A program made the position numbers and the translations under genes. Positions 56,269 to 64,000 of a DNA stretch of 64,000 nt are shown in pieces; the stretch's first letter is position 1, and each line of letters begins with the position of its first letter. Source of the stretch: Pisolithus tinctorius (Eukaryota; Basidiomycota; Agaricomycetes; Boletales; Pisolithaceae). The notes under the pieces were generated by a model. The model searched no databases and was not told the origin of the DNA. It saw nothing but the letters and a program-made list of their open reading frames with translations. The stretch lies in the NCBI GenBank assembly GCA_024663395.1, contig JANFAH010000008.1, forward strand, positions 1,798,001 to 1,862,000. Direction: 5' to 3'.

Positions 56269-59200
56269 CTAAGGCTCAACTTCCAGGTGAGACCAAATAG
56301 GACGAATGGTAGTAAACAGTTCTGGCACAGGTGTGAACAAGCTGTCAAAGCTTTCAGATGAAAGGAGAGATAATTTACAGGGTGCCCCAGGGTGGGATTG
56401 ATAAAATTCCTTGATTGCTGACTGCAAATTCTTCAAGGCAGAGGCTGGCTCCCAAGTATGATCTTCTTCAGGGTATCCCCTCCAATGCACAAGGAATTGA
56501 AGGGCTCCTCATTTCAAATGGGAGTTGACAACATATTCAACCTTGTATTCAACATCTCCTTCATCAGTAACCCTCTGCAGCCCAGGCCTGTTAACAGGCT
56601 GCCCATCAAGAGCACTGAGATAGGGTTTGACCTGTGAGACATTCACAACCAGGTGAATCCTCATGTTGTGCAGTAGTTTTAACTTAAGAGCATTCGGAAG
56701 TACTTCTAGAACTTCATATGGTCTGATCCACTTTTCAGAAAGTTTACAGCTCTGCCATTCTTTCAGGGACAGATGGTCTGTAGCTAGCCAGACCTGAGAT
56801 CCAACAGAATAAGATGGGGCAGACAAGCAGTGTCTACCCACTTGTTGCTTCTGCCGAGAGCGTGCCTTGGCAAGGTTTGCTTTCACATCCTGGAACACCT
56901 GGAACCAGGATTTGGCAACTTCTTCTGCTGCTTCTACCTTTGAAGTTGTCAGTTCAATGCCCATCCTAGGTCTATAGGATTGAGTAACTTCAAAGGGTCA
57001 CTTGCCAGTAGAAGAGGAAGCAGAGTTATTGTATGCAAACTGAGCCAAAGGTAGCCATTCCTCCCAACAAGCTTGTTGTTGGTTGGCATACATCCATAAA
57101 TACTGTTGAATTTCATGGTTCAACTGCTCTGTTTGTCCATCTGTTTGCAGGTGGAAAGCCATAGAGAGTTTTTGCTGTACTCCTAGCATTTAAAAAAACT
57201 CCTTCATAAAAGCAGAGGCAAACTGCAGGCCTCAGTCCAATATGATAAAGTCCAGAAGTCCATGGTGTTTCCAAACATGCATTAAGTAAAGATGAGCTGT
57301 ACTAGCAGCTGTTTTTTCCGCAGTGCAGGGTATGAACTCTGCTTCCTTAGAGAACCTATTGATGATGACTAGGACATGGGATTTTCCAGAAGATCCCCTG
57401 ACTCCAAGATCCATAAAGTTGGTTGTTAATTCTCCCCAAGGCCCATCAGGGACAGGTAAAGGTTTGAGTTCTCCTGCAGGTGGCCTATTTCCAGACTTGC
57501 TGGCTTGGCATGTTTGGCAATGCTTCACATATTCTTCTACATCAGGTTTTAAGGTAGACCACATGAACCAGTGTGTGATCAACTCCTGAGTTCCTTTTAT
57601 TCCACAATGTCCCACTAGGGGAGAGTCATGCAGAGCATTAAGTAGCTTCCTTCTGAGTGCACTAGGCACCCAGACCTTTTCTCCATCATAATGAAGACCA
57701 CCTTGGAGCTCATATCCAGTGGGAACTCCTTTTGCTTTAGCAGATTTGATCTGCAGGTCTTCCATGAAGGGGTTTTCCAGTTTTACAAAGCAGACCTGGC
57801 TTGGGTTTATAAATAGGGACTCTTCTGACTTTGCCCTTTCTATTCCTTCTACAAAGTCCTCTCATCTTGACAGGGCATCCAGTCTTCCCATCATGACTCT
57901 GGGTTTGTGAACTATAACACAGTTAAATTGACTGAAGTACTGTGCCCAATGCACCTGTCATGGTTGAAGCTTCTGCACAGTCATGAACCACTTGAGGTTA
58001 TGATGATCTGTCCAAATTTCAAACTGGTATGGAGTTGCCTCAAGGTAATGACACCATTGCTCTAATGCATGGATGATGGCCAGCATTTCCTTGTTGTGAA
58101 CTGTATAATTAAGTTCAGCCCCAGATAGAGAGTGACTAGAGTAGGTGACAGGTCTCCAGAGACCATCATCACATTTTACCGAGAGCACTGCTCCGGTGGC
58201 ATAGTCTGAAGCATCTATTTCTAACCGAAACCTCCAATCCTGATCAGGGAACATAAGAATAGGTGCAGTGGTGAAGGCTTCTTTTAGCATATCAAACGCT
58301 GTCTGACACTTGTCATCCCATACGAATGGAAGGTCCTTCTTTGTGAGGTTATTTAGGGGTTTCGTGATCTGTGCGAAGTCCTTAATGAAATGTCAGTAAA
58401 AGTTCACTAGGCCAAGAAAGCTGTGAACTCTGCAAACATTGGTTGGTACGGGCCAATCTTGCACTGCAGAGATTTTGGCGGGGTCCATATGTACTCCATC
58501 AATGCCAATGATCATTCCCAAAAAGTCCACCTCTTGTTGTCCAAAGATACACTTCTGGGGTTTGACAAACAAGTCATTTATCTTAAGCCTTCTAAGCACC
58601 TCTAGCACAATCTTGTTGTGTTCCTCTTGATTGTCCATTTTTGTAAATATCATTAGGTCATTGATGTAGATGATGAGCACATCTTCCATATCACCAAAGA
58701 TATTGTTCATCATGTTCTGGAACATGGCAGGCAAGTTACAAAGCTCAAAGAACATGACTAGGGGCTCAAAAGCACCATGATGGCATATGAAAGCAGCTTT
58801 CCATTCATCACCTTCTTTGATCCTAACATTGTTGTAACCCCAATGAAGATCCATCTTCATAAAGAGTTTGCAACCTTTCAACTTGTCCACAAGCTGAGAT
58901 ATTAAAGGGAGTAGATACGAGTTTTTGACAGTATGCCTGTTTAAATAACAATAGTCCTGGACCATACACTTTTTCCTGTCTTTTTTAGGGACAAAGAACA
59001 CCAGAGAAGTTTGTGATGATTTACTAGGCCAGATATAACCCTTCTTGAGCTGACCATCTATGAAGTCACTGACTTCTTTCTGCTCATCTGGGGAGAGAGG
59101 GATCAACCTTCCCTTTTTCAGTACAAACAACTCCTTTAGTTCTATAGTGTGATCCCAAGGCTTCCTAAGCAGCATGCACTCGGATTCCTTTTCAGAAAAG

Positions 59201-60162
59201 ACCAATAAATATTCATGATATGCCTTTGGAACAAGTTCCTCAGGGGTTTTGTCTGTTTTTGGTTTGTCCATTCCTAGATTTTGAATCCAGGTTACATAAG
59301 AGTCCATGGCTTCTCTTTTGAGTTTCTCCACCTTGTGTACAAACAAGGACTTAGGGGCCAACTGTTGGCATCTAGCCAGACATCTTCCCATTTTGACCTC
59401 ACTGGTTTTCCAATCTATCAGCGGATTGTGCTGATGTAACCAGGTATGTCCCAGGATCATGGTGCTACCTCCTAGATTGGTTATCTCAGCAAGAAGCTCC
59501 TCATGATGGTTGAGATAGGAGACTCAAAGGTGAGCCTGATGTGTAATCCTTCCAGTGGAATTAAGTGAACCATTGACATTAAATACATCCACTGCCCTTG
59601 GCAGCACTATCTTTGGAATCTGGTTCCTTTCAACAAAGTCCTTATCTATAAATACTCCAGTAGCACCACTATCGAGTAGCATGTTAACCTTGAACGCTGA
59701 ACTGGCATTCATCCATAAAACCAGGGGGACCTCCACAGAATCCTTCAGGTTCAGCATGCATCAGGTTTCAGACCATACGGAGGTCTTTGCACTACTACCT
59801 TCCAGATCAGGGAGATCAAAGGAAACATTTTTTTGTTTTTTATTGCAAGTGGAATTAAGCAGGCATGGTTTTACATCTGGCCCCGAGCCCTTTTGGGACT
59901 CCACTTCAGATGATGTAAAAGTAGGAGGAGAAGAAACAGATTGTGAACCATTAAATAACTCCTGTGGTTCTTCGACGTTGAGAAAAGAGAAACGATTGAA
60001 AGAAACTACTGGTATAGTATTTTTTGTATTTTTATTTTCAACTTTTGTATTTTCTTTTGTATTCCTAAGTCTGTAAGTAGAACAAAACCCACAAAAAGAA
60101 GAAGAGGAAAAAGAAACAGGAATGAATGTCCATATGTTAGAGTCTGCAGGACCCAATTTCAC
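56269..60162 (-). pseudogene. Gypsy element C pol: protease, RT, RNase H, integrase, chromodomain
   Basis: One continuous minus frame. From the right: aspartic protease LLDSGATGVFID (about 59665); RT (59460-58393) with LVFFVPKKDRKKCMVQDY, MDLHWGYNNVRIKEGDEWK and the active site IIYINDLMIF, where the first catalytic Asp of YxDD reads Asn; RNase H (58290-57958) with LEIDASDYATGAVLS and NYTVHNKEMLAII; integrase (57765-56509) with [30 protein letters not shown]; chromodomain (FLVHWRGYPEEDHTWEP) ending at 56269. At least eight internal stops, nearly all TGA at Arg sites (LD-R-GLQF, QP-R-QVHW, HLK-R-GAL, FY-R-HF), and no clear indel. Dead, decayed by C-to-T change. Confidence 0.92.
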
Positions 60163-61154
60163 TGCAGCTCTGATTCTTTTAACTGGTTAACATGAGCAAT
60201 GATCTGTTCGAAGCTCATCCCCTCCATTGCTTGTAGGCGGGGGTCGGGTCCAGTGCCAGTATTTACAGCCCTGATGGGGCATCCTTGTGGTTGTGCCTGT
60301 TTAGGGCACTCACTGTGGTAATGGCCCTTGAGGCCACATCTGAAACAGGTTATATGGGACTTGTCCTTAGGGGGTCCCTTCCCCTTTCCTTGCCACAGAG
60401 CAGCACCTATATCCATGGGGGTGCTGGCTCCAGGTTGTGTTCCTGTGGCAGTGAAGCCATGAGGGTGATTTTGAGGCCATACCCTCGAAGAGGAGGCCAT
60501 CATGTATCAGTGGTTTTCGAAATTTCTGGCCACCAACCAGAGCTCTGTTATGTACTCTTTGTATGTATCCTTTCTTTTCCCCAAATGATGCATGAGGTGG
60601 AGCACCTTGGGGTTTATGGCCTGTTCCAGGCACAGGATAGCCAGGTCATTGGAAGCACTCACCATAAGCTTCCAACTATTGAACTCCACCAGGAAGGCAT
60701 CCATTTGAGACTGTCCCTGCCTCGCTTTCTGCATTTTCTTCTGGGCCCAATCCCCATTATTCATGGGCCAGAAGTGAGAATTGAGATCTGCTACCACCTT
60801 GTCGATGGTAGGCCAGTTTGCATTTGCCAAGTGGAAATCCAACTTGGCGCAGGCATAGTTGCTGGTGATCGGACTGGTCATCCAGGTCCAGAACGCCATG
60901 CAATCCTGACTTGTATAGCAGTGGATGGCCACTTTACAGTAGGCTCTCATCTTGATCACCCACTCTTCATATTTGTTTATGGAACCATTGAAGGTTCCAG
61001 GTTTGGCGACACCCCTCTTTGTGGGGTCGAAGTTGGATGTCTGTGCTGCAGCTGGTGCTGGCATATACTGCTGCATGGCCTGGGCCATTGCTGCTGCCAT
61101 AGCTTGTACCATGGCATAATCAACGGGAGGGGGTTGTGGCTGGTTTGGGTCCAT
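60159..61154 (-). pseudogene. Gypsy element C gag with zinc knuckle
   Basis: Starts MDPNQPQPPPVDYAMVQ; capsid-like domain (PGTFNGSINKYEEWVIKM, WPTIDKVVADLNSHFW, QSQMDAFLVEFNSWK); one internal TGA at 60507 at a likely Arg (ENH-R-YMMASSS); then CCHC zinc knuckle CFRCGLKGHYHSEC (about 60340-60300) and the stop at 60159. Pol follows in the -1 frame with minimal overlap. The 319-codon plus frame opposite is a shadow. Confidence 0.88.
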
Positions 61155-61925
61155 TTCTGCTGGTTAGTGGGACTGGTTTATGAAGGGGGCAGCAGATGGA
61201 ACAGCAGTTCTGAAGGTTATAGGGTTGACCAAAGACGAACCTGAGTTTGTTCAGGTCAGGGGAAGGTGCACTTCAGGTAACCAATTTTCATAAGCATTTA
61301 GGCTGAAGTTTTTCAACAAATCATCCAAGCTAAAAGCCACTCAGACCAGGTCATCCCAGGGACATCTGGCCATGTCCCAGGGCTATTTGCAGTGTGCAGG
61401 ACCTGGGATGTCCCATAATCCCAGTGCTTTGGTAATATATTTTGGGCTGTCCCATGGCTGCCTTAGGTGTCAGGGGTCCTCAGCTGCAAAAGTTCAGCTC
61501 ATATTCACACTGAAATCCCACTTCTGACCAAGAAACCATAATTGTCACAATCATCCAGGATGATGGCAAAGTAGGGGGCTATTTATGTGGCAACCACCAA
61601 CTTTCCAAAACCATTTGGTACACTTATTATGCACAGATTTGAAGTGGGAAGTCAGTGTGACTGTGAGGTGTCATCTCCAGAATCATACAATACTTATGGG
61701 AGTGAGCCTTGCATCACTGTGATAAATTTTAATGGATTCATCACTGTCCCATGAGCAAGTTCCATTGCTTATAGAAGGAGTACACATTAATAAGATCATA
61801 CTAAATGCATTCAATGAGGATGAGTGGAAGACCTTCCCAGACAAGGAATAGATTGTAGCATAATACATGACACTATTGAGGGGCACAAGCATGTGAGAAC
61901 CCCACTGTCCAAGTAGAACAACCAA
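61155..61925. other. Leader of element C and unassigned sequence
   Basis: 61155-61320 is probably the untranslated leader; no 5' LTR-C follows, so the element is cut. Beyond it, scattered copies of GGGACATC/GATGTCCC foreshadow the satellite, and the rest has no recognised signal. Confidence 0.4.
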
Positions 61926-61929
61926 GAGG

Positions 61930-62745
61930 CAATGATGGGACATCCCACCCCCCATTTTTGGAGGCCAGTGGGAGGTCCCATGATAGCTTTGGAGGCTACT
62001 GTGGGATATCCCACCCCCCTCTCTGGAGGCCAGTGGGATGTCCCATGATAACTTCAGAGGCTACTGTGGGACATCCCAGCCCCCTTTCCATAGACAGTGG
62101 GATGTCCCATGATAGCTTCAGAGGCTACTGTGGGACATCCCACCCCCCACTTTGGAGACCAGTGGGATGTCCCATGATAGCTTCAGAGGCTACTGTGGGA
62201 CATCCCACCCCCCACTCTGGAGACCAGTGGGATGTCCCATGATAGCTTCAGAAGCTACTGTGGGACATCCCAGCCCCCTTTTCATAGGACAATGGGACAT
62301 CCCATGATAGCTTCAGAGGCTACTGTGGGACATCCCACCCCCCTCTCTGGAGGCCAGTGGGATGTCCCATGATAACTTTGGAGGCTACTGTGGGACATCC
62401 CATCCTCCTCTCTGGAGGCCAGTGAGATGCCCCATGATAGCTTCAGAGGCTACTGTGGGACATCCCACCCTCCCCTCTGGAGGCCAGTGGGATGTCCCAT
62501 AATAGCTTTGGAGGACACTGTGGGACATCCAACCCCCCCTTCCATAGGCCAATGGGATGTCCCATGGTAGCTTTGGAAGCTACTGTGGGACATCCCACCC
62601 TCCCCTCTGGAGGCCAGTGGGATGTCCCATGCTAGCTTTGGAGGCTACTATGGGACATCCCAACCCCCTTTCCATAGACAGTGGGATGTCCCATGATAGC
62701 TTTGGAGGCTACTGTGGGACATCCCACCCTCCCCCTGAAGGCCAG
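61930..62745. repeat. 64-bp satellite with palindromic half-sites, about 13 units
   Basis: Unit: CCAGTGGGATGTCCCATGAT-AGCTTCAGAGGCTACTGTGG-GACATCCCACCCCCCTCTCTGGAGG. GGGATGTCCC and GGGACATCCC in each unit are inverted copies, and CTCTGGAG/CTTCAGAG pair weakly, so single strands can fold into hairpins. Units vary by a few bases; CG is absent. Open frames here (61958-62242, 62557-62877) are repeat artefacts. Confidence 0.92.
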
Positions 62746-64000
62746 TTGGAGATTCCACCCCTCTCCATAGAGGCCAGTAGGATGTCCATGTACTATATGT
62801 CAGAACACCAAAATGCTCTCAAATCAATTTTGTGGCAGCTTCAAGACAAACAGATCCACCATGCAGGTCTGTATTGACTTATTGCCCAGGTAACATTATC
62901 TACTTTTTATACTAACTCACAGAGCACAGTGAAGGGTCAATGTAGCAGATTAAATGGGGGCAAATTGTGCAACTGCAAATGATAACACCATGGTGGACCT
63001 GATAAAAGATAGACCTGTTTTAGTAGCAGTGCAGGTAGATTAATTCTCAACACAAAAATAGGCTCTTAGAAAAAGCATTGAACAACAATGTTTATGGGGC
63101 AAAGTCAATGAGAGATCCCAGACAAGACCAAAATAAATTCAGAAGTCACCCTCTGCAGCTCTACAGTGCTTGCATGTAACATAGAACTGTAGTATCCTGA
63201 TGATGATAAAAACACCTGATTAGTAAGCAAAAGATGTTGCCCCCCAAGTCCCTTTAGTCTGAGGTACTGCCAACCTTGCCTCAACACCACTTTCAATCCT
63301 TGCTTTCCAACCTTGCCACCCCCCTCACCATGTGGAAAAACCCTATCTGTCAAACTTGAAAGACATTGAGTTTTGAGTGTTTTTAGTCCCCTTAAAATTC
63401 AGGCCATCTACCCATTATTTCAAGATAATCATGTCAATTCCATTTGAATTCCACTCAGTTCCCTCAACTCACCAAGGAAAAACAATTGATCACAGTATCA
63501 AAATATAGATAAGGTACACAGGCAAACAGGCAACAGAACTCACCAGAGCCCCTGGCCATTGGACACAGTTGACACTAGGAGAGTTGTCAGTCAGTGATCA
63601 CCACATCAACACTTGCCTAATGTCACCATATCCCCTCATTGCTGGAGGCTCCTTTATCTGTAGGTGTGACCTCCAAGCTTCACCTCAAATGTTCTCTGAC
63701 CCAACTCTCTGCACCTCAAACTCTTCAAACAAGAGTACAGTATTTTGAGTATATGCATCTTCCCTGTAGAATGTCAATCAGTAGAAAATTCATTGGTAGA
63801 TCAAGTGAGCAGTGCTATGGCAGTGTGGCCACAGGGGGTAACAAAATAACAGTCAAGCAGACACAAATGCTCTTGCATTCAAAACGACAGAGAACTGAGA
63901 TTTGATTCACTCACTGCTCACCCTATCATGGAAAAATAGACATATATTGCAAAAGAAAATACTGAGGAGACTAATAATCTAAGTAATCCTCAGGAAATTT
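62746..64000. other. Unassigned AT-rich sequence
   Basis: CG-poor, only short frames (up to 88 codons) on both strands, no motif or repeat recognised. Confidence 0.4.

Noticed and set aside
60285..61244. 319-codon plus frame over gypsy C gag
   Set aside because: It is antisense to a clear capsid and zinc-knuckle coding region; no domain, and no intron or start context to support it.
61930..62745. CRISPR-like regular spacing of repeats
   Set aside because: Eukaryotic context, units are contiguous and the whole 64-bp unit repeats, with no unique spacers; this is a satellite.
1..64000. tRNA or rRNA genes
   Set aside because: I looked for T-arm GTTCRANNC contexts and rRNA-like stretches and saw none convincing; a covariance search (tRNAscan-SE, Infernal) would decide.

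Overview
The window looks like a nuclear contig of a mushroom-forming basidiomycete (Agaricomycetes). The reasons are many short introns (about 36-138 nt, mostly 50-60), two conserved fungal genes, a Plavaka-type transposase, PIF/Harbinger, Tc1, hAT, Ty3/gypsy and Ty1/copia elements, and a (CCCTAA)n tract. Species is not determinable by eye.

Layout. 1-8.9 kb is ordinary, CpG-containing gene space: the 3' two thirds of a NEO1/ATP9-type P4-ATPase flippase (+, 13 exons) converging on a NST1-like gene (-, at least 6 exons). From about 9 kb to the end is a dense, nested transposon graveyard with no clear host gene. In order: a Tc1 transposase split by a hAT-like element with a perfect 8-bp target duplication; a Tc1 N-terminal fragment; a decayed PIF/Harbinger transposase; LTR fragments with a gypsy gag; a decayed Plavaka transposase. 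Then comes a stack at 21.2-38.1 kb: an old LTR holds a solo LTR and a 3-kb long-terminal-repeat DNA element, which in turn holds a young, complete 11.5-kb Ty3/gypsy element (22268-33773, minus strand). A copia LTR, a Tc1/IS630-type element carrying an extra gene (39073-42586), a second Tc1, more LTRs, a foldback element (47836-50316), two truncated gypsy elements (51.0-55.3 kb and 55.9-61.2 kb) and a palindromic 64-bp satellite follow.

Three things stand out. (1) The TA-flanked 3.5-kb Tc1/IS630 element has two convergent genes: the DDE transposase and an intron-containing gene for an AT-hook, Cys/His and SAM-like protein that sits exactly between transposase and inverted repeat. (2) The 1.86-kb LTR of the young gypsy element carries a sense-strand open frame in U3, upstream of the TATA box, that is still recognisable in an older copy. 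(3) One gypsy element has an antisense, spliced gene (coiled coil plus Cys-rich cluster) between its polypurine tract and pol.

Decay is very uneven: old copies are almost free of CG and are broken mainly by CGA to TGA stops in otherwise unshifted frames, while young insertions keep CG and intact target duplications. This gives a relative clock for the insertions and suggests CpG methylation plus deamination. LTR families are named here LTR-A to LTR-E for convenience; these are not database names.
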